Translations under genes and position numbers: made by a program | Assembly (NCBI GenBank): GCA_021778875.1 | Contig: JAJYBT010000198.1 | Span: 1 to 5,960, forward strand | Length of the DNA: 5,960 bases | Source: Acidobacteriota bacterium | GTDB lineage: Bacteria > Acidobacteriota > Terriglobia > Terriglobales > Acidobacteriaceae | Direction: 5' to 3' | The notes under the pieces: model-generated | What the model saw: only the letters and a program-made list of their open reading frames with translations | What the model was told of the DNA's origin: nothing | The model's database searches: none | Shown: piece by piece, positions 1-5,447 of the stretch | Position numbering within the stretch: position 1 is the first letter of the stretch | Layout: every line of letters starts with the position of its first letter

Positions 1-103
1 CGGCATCGGTGGCGCCGGCCCGGAGCGCCAGCGAGACGGTATCGGCGGCCAGGGATTCGAGGTTGAGGGTGGTCTCGTTGAGCGGGGGAGCGGCGTTGCG
101 CAT
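1..103 (-). CDS. N-terminal fragment of a TldD/PmbA-family metalloprotease-like protein (runs off window)
   Basis: Only the first 34 codons are present; the gene continues past the left edge. The protein begins MRNAAPPLNE and contains the stretch LAADTVSLALRAGATDA (about residues 18-34). A helix ending in ALRAGATDA is typical of the N-terminus of TldD and PmbA proteins, which act on small peptides and modified peptides such as microcin precursors. The ATG at 103 is the likely start because a TGA lies in frame two codons upstream. No clear Shine-Dalgarno sequence is visible before it. The catalytic metal-binding region is outside the window, so the family call rests on a short match and could be wrong. 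The gene lies 232 bp downstream of the FNR-like regulator on the same strand and may have its own promoter. Confidence 0.55.
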   Translation of the reverse strand, partial: MRNAAPPLNETTLNLESLAADTVSLALRAGATDA

Positions 104-335
104 GGCTCAACAGTAACAAAACGGTGCGCGGGCATGCTGCGCCGGCTGGACGAGCCCGCCGCGGGCCGCAAGCTTTCAGCGGTTCCGACGGAGACAAAAA
201 CGGAGAGCCCCGATCATGACGGGCAAGGGCAGCGGGAGAGCTTGCGGGAGGTTGCACGCGGGATATTCGGCGACTGGCGCGAAACGCTCCGCGAGCGCAG
301 GCGAGAACTTGAAGGCGGGGTGGGAAACTGCCGTT
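104..335. other. Intergenic region between the FNR-like regulator and the TldD/PmbA-like gene
   Basis: This 232-bp gap separates two minus-strand genes. It contains a short GC-rich dyad at 154-166 (GCCCG, three-base loop, CGGGC) but no T-run that would make a convincing intrinsic terminator. I found no good sigma70 promoter pair for the left-hand gene. Short plus-strand ORFs cross the region, but they run into the antisense of the regulator gene and look like high-GC noise. Confidence 0.5.
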
Positions 336-1049
336 CTACGCGGTCAGGCGTTCCAGTTGCTCGGGTTTGACGATGGTGAGGCTGGTGCCTTTGATCGTGA
401 TCCACTGGTCGCGGCGGAACTGGTTGAGGAGGCGGGTGACGGTTTCGCGCGAGGTGCCCGCCATGTTGGCGATCTCCTCGTGAGTGAGGGCCATGGTGAA
501 GCGCATCTCGGGCTTGCCATTGGCTGCCGAGCGGCCCCAGTCGAGGAGCAGACGCGCCAGGCGGCCAGCCGCGGAGCCTGAAAGAGCCAGCCGATTGGCG
601 TCATGAAAGACGGTCATGTACTCGCCGGAGAGCGCCTGGGCGGCGTGCATGGAGGCGATGCCGTGCCGGCCGAGAAACTCAACGAACTCCTGTTTGCGAA
701 TGGTCTTCACCTGGCAGGGCTCGATGGCCTCAGCGGTGACCTCGTGGGGAACGTTGGCGAGAACGGCGCTGAGGCCCATGACATCGCCGGGACCGGCGAT
801 CTTGAGAATCATGGTCTTGCCGTCGCGGGAGGTCGAGGAGATCTTGACCTGGCCGAAGCAGATGACGAAGACATTGCGCGCGGCATCGCCCTCGGAAAAC
901 AGCTTGGCGCCGCGGGCATGACTCATCATGATCCCGATCCGATCAAATTCCGTCAACGCCTCGGGGGTCAAATTACAGAACATCCGCAAATGCCGGTGCT
1001 CGCAATTGAGACAATCTTCCGGAGGGTGATGAGAATGGAGTGAAGCCAT
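336..1049 (-). CDS. Crp/Fnr-family transcriptional regulator with FNR-like cysteines
   Basis: This 237-residue cytoplasmic regulator has the normal FNR/CRP length. The N-terminus carries C13-x2-C16-x8-C25, and a further cysteine, C112, lies close to the position of E. coli FNR C122. These four could hold an oxygen-sensitive [4Fe-4S] cluster; FNR itself spaces the first three x2 and x5. A fifth cysteine is at 64. The beta-roll covers about 40-120 and lacks the Arg-Ser pair used by CRP to bind cAMP phosphate, which argues against cAMP as ligand. The dimerisation helix covers about 133-172 and the winged HTH about 188-228. Its recognition helix reads SRETVTR (200-206): R201, E202 and R206 match CRP R180, E181 and R185, whereas FNR has Val at the first of these. 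The ATG at 1049 gives the full cysteine region, although no strong Shine-Dalgarno precedes it. The family is near certain; the cluster is inferred. Confidence 0.93.
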   Translation of the reverse strand: MASLHSHHPPEDCLNCEHRHLRMFCNLTPEALTEFDRIGIMMSHARGAKLFSEGDAARNVFVICFGQVKISSTSRDGKTMILKIAGPGDVMGLSAVLANVPHEVTAEAIEPCQVKTIRKQEFVEFLGRHGIASMHAAQALSGEYMTVFHDANRLALSGSAAGRLARLLLDWGRSAANGKPEMRFTMALTHEEIANMAGTSRETVTRLLNQFRRDQWITIKGTSLTIVKPEQLERLTA

Positions 1050-1079
1050 ACCAATACCGTGGGGCTAGTCGCTAGGGAA

Positions 1080-1085
1080 AGTATA
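1080..1085 (-). promoter_or_regulatory. Candidate -10 element (TATACT) for the FNR-like regulator gene
   Basis: On the minus strand TATACT, five of six matches to the sigma70 -10 consensus, ends 30 bases before the ATG at 1049, within the 114-bp gap after the small cNMP-fold gene. No good -35 lies 16-18 bases upstream (the 17-base position reads GTCCTC), so the element may be activator-dependent or simply coincidental. Confidence 0.25.
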
Positions 1086-1163
1086 GCGCAATTCCAATCG
1101 TGGAGGACCGGAGATTCCTCGCAGAACAGCGCGAAGGTTGGGGTTGTGACGGCGGAGGAGGCA

Positions 1164-1670
1164 TCAGGCGTGGGCTGCGCCGGCAACGTTGCGGCGAACC
1201 GGGGTGACGCGGGTCATGCAACAGGTGATGTAGGCGCGGGAGACCTCGCGCGCGAGCTCCTCCAGGAGCCGCATGCGCAGGGGCGGATGGCTTTTAAAGG
1301 CCTGCTGAAGGGCTTCAATGGGCAACAACAGCACCGAGCCGGGGGAGATGGCGGTCAGCGTGCAGCCGTGATGTCCGTCTCCGAGCGCGGCAGCCAACTC
1401 CACGAGATCGCCTGGCCGGGACGATCCGAGGGTCACGCGCGTCTGCAGCCGTTCCGCTTTGCGGACAAACTCGCCTGACACGATGACATAGAGCCCTTTA
1501 CAGGCGTCGAACTGCTGGAAGACCGATTGCCCGGCGGCGATGTTGATGCTGCGGGATGTGCCGGCCAGGAGCTGCGCAGCCTCCGGCGGACACTCCAAGA
1601 GCTCGGCCAGCGGATGGGCAGCCGCCGCGGCCAGACGTTCCACTTGTTTTTCAAGCCGATTGTTGGTCAT
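1164..1670 (-). CDS. Standalone cyclic-nucleotide-binding-fold (CRP N-domain-like) protein lacking HTH
   Basis: With a start at 1670 this is a 168-residue cytoplasmic protein. Residues 1-40 are helical and Ala/Leu/Glu-rich. A beta-roll follows (about 41-120) with CRP/FNR-family features: INIAAGQSVF, LYVIVSGEFVRKAE and GDLVELAAALGDG. A helix at about 128-150 (RMRLLEELAREVSRAY) resembles the dimer helix. The protein ends there and has no winged-HTH domain, so it cannot bind DNA as a normal CRP. In the phosphate-binding cassette E91 is kept, but the Arg-Ser expected for cAMP is replaced around His-His-Gly (100-102), so the ligand is unclear. It may act as a sensor or a heterodimer partner; that is speculation. 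An in-frame ATG at 1796 would add 42 Arg-rich residues. That start has a better Shine-Dalgarno (GGAG at 1804-1807, 7-base spacing), but the added codons look less coding-like. The FNR-like gene follows 114 bp downstream. Confidence 0.82.
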   Translation of the reverse strand: MTNNRLEKQVERLAAAAAHPLAELLECPPEAAQLLAGTSRSINIAAGQSVFQQFDACKGLYVIVSGEFVRKAERLQTRVTLGSSRPGDLVELAAALGDGHHGCTLTAISPGSVLLLPIEALQQAFKSHPPLRMRLLEELAREVSRAYITCCMTRVTPVRRNVAGAAHA

Positions 1671-1823
1671 CTTGCCTGCCGTGTGCCGGGTTCTTGCAAC
1701 TTGCGCTCTCAGCTTGCGCTGCTCCCAATTCCGTGTTGAGCGATTTGCCGGAGTGCAGGGCAGGTGGTGAAGCTTGCGCTGCCGCGCACGATCCATATCT
1801 CAACTCCATTTCGTTTTGTGTTT

Positions 1824-1852
1824 GCTGCCGGCCGTTGCAACGGTGCGGCAGC
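1824..1852. repeat. 29-nt dyad with a perfect 12-bp palindromic core
   Basis: The core CCGTTGCAACGG (1832-1843) is a perfect palindrome. It is flanked by GCTGCCG (1824-1830) and CGGCAGC (1846-1852), which are complementary to each other, with one unpaired base on the left and two on the right. It lies 28 bases upstream of the alternative start at 1796, or about 154 bases upstream of the start at 1670. It could be an operator or a stable RNA hairpin. On the minus strand it is followed by an A-rich stretch, not a T-run, so it is not a standard terminator for the stress protein gene. Confidence 0.4.
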
Positions 1853-1927
1853 TCCTTTTCAGTCCTCATTTTCCCGGGGGTATTTTCCGGTGCAAGCTAC
1901 GACGCCAGACCTGCCGCTGGAGTGTAT

Positions 1928-1941
1928 GAGCCTTCCGGCTC
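1928..1941 (-). terminator. Possible hairpin downstream of the stress protein gene (weak terminator candidate)
   Basis: Read on the minus strand, GAGCC-GGAA-GGCTC forms a five-base-pair stem with a GNRA-type tetraloop, 22 bases after the stop codon at 1964. An outer CGCTG/CAGCG pairing could extend it. No T-run follows, so intrinsic termination is doubtful; it might only stabilise the 3' end of the message. Confidence 0.25.
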
Positions 1942-1963
1942 GGAGCAGCGTGCATGGCGAGCA

Positions 1964-2857
1964 TCAAGCCCACGCAGCAAGAGCAACTTCAGAGCCCACA
2001 TTGCCGGCGGCGGTAACAGGTGGAACGCAGAGAACCGGGACGCGCGACCGGGAAAGCAACGCGAAAGCCGTGCCGTGAGGGCCCGGGGTTTCGCTGGCTC
2101 GCTTGACTCCCGCAACAAGAATGCAGGGATGATTCTCGTGAATGGCATCGGCCACGGCATCGACGGGATTGCCGTCCTTGACCAGACAGCGCACCTGAAC
2201 CATGCCCTGGAAGCGAATTCCCTGATCTTCCATCACGGTGCAGGGATTGAGGCCGGCGGCCTTTTCAGCCGGTGTGCGCACATGCAGCGCAAGCAGTGGC
2301 CGGTTGAATGTTTCTGCGAGCGAGGCTGCCGTGGCGGCAGCTTCAGCCGCAGCCTCATTCCGCTCAACGGCCAACAGCACAGGACCGCCGGGCGCAGGCC
2401 GGCAGGGGCCGGCGTTCCAGTCGGCTGCAACGGCCAGGACCGGGCAGGGCGCAAGACGAACCAGGCGTTCGGCAATGGCGCCGACAATAATGGGACCGAC
2501 GCCCTCCATGCCCCTGGTTCCAATGACGATGAGGCCGGCGTCGTACTGCCGGGCCACATCCACCAGCATCTCGGCTACAGTGCCCTGCCGCACCTCGGAG
2601 TGGCTATAAATACCGTCGCGAATCAGATCGCCGGCCAACTGGTCCAGCACCTTGCGCGCGGTCTCGGTCATGCGGCTCAGCACGCTGCCGGGAACCGCGT
2701 CCACCGCGGCATACTCGATCGGATCGAGGCCGTGCGCGAGCACGATCCGCGCTCCATAGTGGGTCGCCAGCTTGCGGGCATACTCCAGCGCTGCTTCCGC
2801 CCGGCCTTCCAGGTCTGTTGCGACCACGATGGTCTTTAAACCTTTATCAAAGCCCAT
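1964..2857 (-). CDS. Tandem-domain universal stress protein (UspA family)
   Basis: This 297-residue cytoplasmic protein has two Usp domains. Domain 1 (about 6-145) begins KTIVVATDL, with the conserved Asp at 15. It ends with a nucleotide-binding loop G113-x2-G116-x9-G126, but the usual Ser/Thr after the last Gly is Ala127. Domain 2 (about 158-280) begins PVLLAVERNEAA and ends VPVLCVPP. Its loop is degenerate: AGVKRASETPGPHGT keeps the final Gly-Thr, but the first two Gly are not at the standard spacing. Domain 1 may bind ATP; domain 2 probably does not. Usp proteins help cells survive starvation and energy or oxygen stress. The start at 2857 is chosen because GGGAG lies seven bases upstream and the Usp fold begins at once; an in-frame ATG at 2941 would add 28 unrelated residues and overlap regulatory DNA. 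The gene is divergent from the GH3 gene, and the shared region holds CRP/FNR-type palindromes. Confidence 0.93.
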   Translation of the reverse strand: MGFDKGLKTIVVATDLEGRAEAALEYARKLATHYGARIVLAHGLDPIEYAAVDAVPGSVLSRMTETARKVLDQLAGDLIRDGIYSHSEVRQGTVAEMLVDVARQYDAGLIVIGTRGMEGVGPIIVGAIAERLVRLAPCPVLAVAADWNAGPCRPAPGGPVLLAVERNEAAAEAAATAASLAETFNRPLLALHVRTPAEKAAGLNPCTVMEDQGIRFQGMVQVRCLVKDGNPVDAVADAIHENHPCILVAGVKRASETPGPHGTAFALLSRSRVPVLCVPPVTAAGNVGSEVALAAWA

Positions 2858-2864
2858 AGGTGTC

Positions 2865-2869
2865 TCCCT
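2865..2869 (-). promoter_or_regulatory. Shine-Dalgarno of the universal stress protein gene
   Basis: GGGAG on the minus strand, seven bases before the ATG at 2857. It decides in favour of this start over the in-frame ATG at 2941. Confidence 0.7.
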
Positions 2870-2930
2870 GTCGTTGCCGCCAGAACGTACTGATCGGATG
2901 TTCAGTGTGCGCCACAGAAAAACCCGGGGC

Positions 2931-2946
2931 AGTGACCCCATTCACC
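2931..2946. promoter_or_regulatory. Secondary CRP/FNR-type half-palindrome pair (GTGA-N6-TCAC)
   Basis: GTGA at 2932-2935 and TCAC at 2942-2945 are separated by exactly six bases, the CRP-family spacing. The outermost consensus T and A are missing (A and C instead) and the spacer is C-rich, so this is a weaker site than the one at 2951-2970. Its centre (2938.5) is 22 bp from the centre of the stronger site (2960.5), close to two helical turns, which would place two dimers on the same face of the DNA. Confidence 0.45.
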
Positions 2947-2950
2947 TCCG

Positions 2951-2970
2951 GATGTGATTTAAATCACATC
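2951..2970. promoter_or_regulatory. Perfect 20-bp palindromic CRP/FNR-family operator
   Basis: The core TGTGATTTAAATCACA (2953-2968) matches the CRP consensus TGTGA-N6-TCACA in every defined position. The dyad stays perfect for two more bases on each side. Compared with the FNR consensus TTGAT-N4-ATCAA it differs by one base per half-site (G for the first T). It is an AT-rich island in GC-rich DNA, midway between divergent genes: 94 bp from the stress protein ATG and 214 bp from the chosen GH3 ATG. The FNR-like regulator in this window has an Arg at the CRP R180 position, which fits GTGA recognition. No convincing -10 could be assigned on either side, so which gene it controls, and with what sign, is open. 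Confidence 0.75.
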
Positions 2971-3183
2971 GCACAAGGTATTGATTCTGCAAGGGAACGG
3001 GAGGGCACGATGCGGGCGGCCGGGACGGCAGGCCGGAATGGACGGGATGGAGCCCGGGGCCGGCGCCGCAGCGGGGGAAGAGCCGCCTTGCCGGCGTCCC
3101 GGCCCATTCGGCGGGACGAGCGACGATTTTGGCCCGGTTCAGGCTGTACATTGAGCGGTCCAATGCGCTACCGTGGGCGCGAT
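2971..3183 (+). other. GC-rich leader upstream of the GH3 gene with long-range inverted repeat
   Basis: This stretch is probably the untranslated leader and promoter-proximal region of the GH3 gene. It contains the perfect 10-bp inverted repeat GGCCGGGACG (3018-3027) and CGTCCCGGCC (3095-3104), with a 67-base interior that is itself GC-rich and able to fold. It also holds an in-frame ATG at 3010 preceded by GGGAGG (2999-3004), an alternative start that would add 58 Arg/Gly-rich residues before the signal peptide. No clear sigma70 -35/-10 pair was found. Confidence 0.45.
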
Positions 3184-5322
3184 ATGAAAATTTTCAGTTT
3201 GCGGCACTTCTCTTCCCTTCTTGCCTTAACAATTGCAGCGACGGCGGTACAAATTGAGGCTCAAGGGCCTGTACCCGATTCGTCCGCGATTGAAGCGCAG
3301 GCGCATGACCTGCTTTCCAAGCTCACATTGGAGCAGAAGGTTGACCTGCTTGGGGGCACCGATCACATGTACACGCGGCCGATTTCATCGATCAATCTGC
3401 CGAGCTTCAAGATGTCGGATGCCTCAGTGGGGGTGCGCACGTGGGGCCCGACCACGGCGTACGCATCCGGAGCGTCGCTGGCTGCGAGCTGGGATCGGGA
3501 GCTTGCGCGCAAGGTGGGCGAGGCTCTGGGCCGCGATGCCCGCGCCCGGGGCGTCAACTTCCTTCTCGGTCCGGGGGTGAACATTGCGCGTTCGCCGGTT
3601 GCCGGGCGGGATTTCGAGTACCTCTCCGAGGATCCGTACCTTAACTCGGAGCTTGTGGTGCCCTATATTGAGGGCGTGCAAGCGGAGGGGGTGGTCGCGA
3701 CGGTCAAGCACTATGCGCTCAACAATCAGGAGTTCAACCGTCACAACGCGAGCTCCGACGTGGACGAGCGCACCATGCGGGAGATTTATCTGCCGAGTTT
3801 CGAAGCCGCGGTTACCAAAGCCCACGTAGACGCGGTGATGAACTCCTACAACCTGGTGAACGGGACGCATGCCACGCAGAACGACTTTCTGAATCTGAAA
3901 GTGCTCAAGGGAGAGTGGGGTTTCCAGGGCATTCTCATGTCGGACTGGGATGCGACCTATGATGGCATTGCGGCGTGCAACAACGGGCTCGATCTGGAGA
4001 TGCCGAGCCCCAAGTTTATGAACGCGCAGAACCTGCTTCCCGCGGTTCAGGCGGGCCAGGTGAAGGAGTCTACGATAGACGACCACGTGCTGCGGCTGCT
4101 GCGCACGGAGCTGCGCTATGGCTTCACGACGCGTCCGCAGTTTGATGCCGCCGACTCCACCTATTCCGTGGCCGACCGGCCGCTCGCGCTTGAGGAGGCG
4201 CTTGAGAGCATCACGCTTCTGAAAAACGAGGGCAAGATTCTTCCGCTCGATCCTGCAAAGATCACGAAGATCGCAGTCATCGGTCCTGACGCCTACCCCG
4301 CGATTCCGGGCGGTGGAGGATCGTCGGAGGCGCATGCTTTTGCGCCGGTCAGCATCCTCACGGGCATCGCGAACCTGCTTGGCCCGGATGCGCACGTATT
4401 CTACAGCCCCACAATGCCGGTCACCGACGCGGAGAAGAAGGCGGTTGCCGAGGCGGACATCGTGATTGTTGCGGTGGGCTTCAACGCCAAGGCTGAAGGC
4501 GAGGGCCACGACCGCACCTTCACGCTGCCTGCCGGTGAGGATGCGCTGGTGGAGCAGGTGGCGGCAGCCAACCCGCGCACGGTGGTGCTGCTTACCGGCG
4601 GAGGCGGCATGGACGTGAGCCGCTGGCTGGACAAGGTTCCCGCGCTGGTGCACCTCTATTACCCGGGCCAGGAAGGCGGCACGGCGGTTGCGCAGATTCT
4701 GTTCGGCAAGCATGACCCGGAGGGCAAACTGCCGGTCAGCTTCGATCGCAGCTGGGAGACGAACCCGTCGGCGAAGTGGTACTACGGGGATCCCAAAGAC
4801 AACACCATGCTGCACACCCCGGGGACCAACGGCAGGCCGGTTGACTACACCATCGAGCACATCCATTACGGCGACAAGCTGATGGTGGGCTATCGTTACT
4901 GGACGACGACCGGTCAGCACCCGCTGTATCCGTTCGGCTACGGCCTGAGCTACACCACATTCGAGTTCTCGAATCTGGAGGCTCCGCCGACGGTAGAGAT
5001 GGGCAGCATCGATCCCAACGGCGTTGCGGTCAGCTTTGATGTGAAGAACACCGGCGCAGTGGCCGGCGCCGAGGTTGCCCAGCTTTATGTTTCCGATCCA
5101 TCGGCCAAGGCGGATCGGCCGGAGCGCGAGCTGAAGGGATTTGCGAAGGTGCGTCTGGCGCCGGGCGAGAGCCGGCATGTGACGCTGACCCTGGATGCGC
5201 GCGCGTTCAGCTACTGGGATGAAGCCGCGCACAAATGGACGATCGATCCCGGCAAGTTTGTGGTTCGCGTGGGCGATTCCAGCGAAGACACACCGCTCAG
5301 CGCCGGCATCGACCTGCACTAA
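3184..5322 (+). CDS. Secreted glycoside hydrolase family 3 beta-glucosidase
   Basis: This 712-residue exported enzyme is predicted to release glucose (or a related sugar) from the non-reducing ends of beta-linked oligosaccharides. A Sec signal peptide covers about 1-27 (MKIFSLRH, hydrophobic core, IEAQ). The GH3 N-domain (about 36-320) shows a substrate-binding Asp (D79 in MSDASVG), R142 in GRDFEYLSEDP, K175-H176 in VKHYALNN, and the nucleophile D254 in LMSDWDATYD. The GH3 C-domain (about 342-590) has GEGHDR (439-444), where E440 is the likely acid/base. A fibronectin-III-like domain (about 615-700) ends the protein. The length is usual for three-domain GH3 enzymes and all expected catalytic positions are present. 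The start at 3184 is chosen because it begins directly at the signal peptide; ATGs at 3163 and 3010 are in frame, and the latter has the better Shine-Dalgarno. The substrate could also be a xyloside or another glucan. An SGNH-type gene follows 125 bp downstream. Confidence 0.93.
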   Translation: MKIFSLRHFSSLLALTIAATAVQIEAQGPVPDSSAIEAQAHDLLSKLTLEQKVDLLGGTDHMYTRPISSINLPSFKMSDASVGVRTWGPTTAYASGASLAASWDRELARKVGEALGRDARARGVNFLLGPGVNIARSPVAGRDFEYLSEDPYLNSELVVPYIEGVQAEGVVATVKHYALNNQEFNRHNASSDVDERTMREIYLPSFEAAVTKAHVDAVMNSYNLVNGTHATQNDFLNLKVLKGEWGFQGILMSDWDATYDGIAACNNGLDLEMPSPKFMNAQNLLPAVQAGQVKESTIDDHVLRLLRTELRYGFTTRPQFDAADSTYSVADRPLALEEALESITLLKNEGKILPLDPAKITKIAVIGPDAYPAIPGGGGSSEAHAFAPVSILTGIANLLGPDAHVFYSPTMPVTDAEKKAVAEADIVIVAVGFNAKAEGEGHDRTFTLPAGEDALVEQVAAANPRTVVLLTGGGGMDVSRWLDKVPALVHLYYPGQEGGTAVAQILFGKHDPEGKLPVSFDRSWETNPSAKWYYGDPKDNTMLHTPGTNGRPVDYTIEHIHYGDKLMVGYRYWTTTGQHPLYPFGYGLSYTTFEFSNLEAPPTVEMGSIDPNGVAVSFDVKNTGAVAGAEVAQLYVSDPSAKADRPERELKGFAKVRLAPGESRHVTLTLDARAFSYWDEAAHKWTIDPGKFVVRVGDSSEDTPLSAGIDLH

Positions 5323-5333
5323 ACGACTGGCAG

Positions 5334-5386
5334 CAGCGGCCTTGAGTCCAGCCGCGATGCGGGGGCAGACACCCGCGCCGCCGCTG
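5334..5386 (+). other. Nested hairpin between the GH3 and SGNH genes
   Basis: CAGCGGC (5334-5340) pairs with GCCGCTG (5380-5386). Inside it, GCGGG (5359-5363) pairs with CCCGC (5372-5376) around an eight-base loop. The structure begins 11 bases after the GH3 stop codon. No T-run follows, so it is more likely a processing or stabilising structure within an operon, or a partial attenuator, than a full intrinsic terminator. Confidence 0.3.
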
Positions 5387-5447
5387 GAAGCAGGGTCGAT
5401 TGACAAATCGCACCCAAAGAGAAAACCGACCCGGAGAGGAACCAAAC

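Larger units (their letters stand above)
1671..1963. other. Intergenic region between the universal stress protein and the cNMP-fold gene
   Basis: This 293-bp gap lies between two minus-strand genes. It contains the hairpin just after the stress protein gene (1928-1941), a larger dyad (1824-1852), the alternative translation start of the cNMP-fold gene at 1796 with its GGAG, and three copies of CTTGCGCT starting at 1700, 1713 and 1773. Two of these copies extend to a 12-base identity at 1711-1722 and 1771-1782. No confident promoter pair was found. Confidence 0.5.

Noticed and set aside
134..581. Plus-strand ORFs starting at 134 and 216 near the left end
   Set aside because: Both run into the antisense of the FNR-like gene and show no recognisable domain. 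The helical Arg/Glu-rich run in the first is what GC-rich DNA yields by chance.
603..1043. Plus-strand ORF opposite the FNR-like gene
   Set aside because: It is a mirror of a clear regulator gene and resembles no known family.
1556..2839. 427-codon open frame on the plus strand opposite the stress protein gene
   Set aside because: It overlaps the well-supported Usp gene on the other strand and shows no family features; it is typical antisense shadow composition.
2905..2915. TGTG-CGC-CACA inverted repeat as a third CRP-type site
   Set aside because: The half-sites are only three bases apart instead of six, so it does not fit CRP/FNR geometry.
2858..2941. Extending the stress protein to the ATG at 2941
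   Set aside because: The extra 28 residues are not Usp-like, the ATG at 2857 has a proper Shine-Dalgarno, and the longer form would put its start inside the CRP/FNR-type site region.
2981..2985. TTGAT as an FNR half-site just right of the main palindrome
   Set aside because: The partner half-site at the required spacing is absent; a five-base match alone is not meaningful.
3424..5445. 673-codon open frame on the minus strand opposite the GH3 gene
   Set aside because: It lies antisense to a GH3 enzyme with all catalytic motifs intact. The translation is Arg/His/Val-rich with no recognisable domain, as expected from the antisense frame of a high-GC gene.
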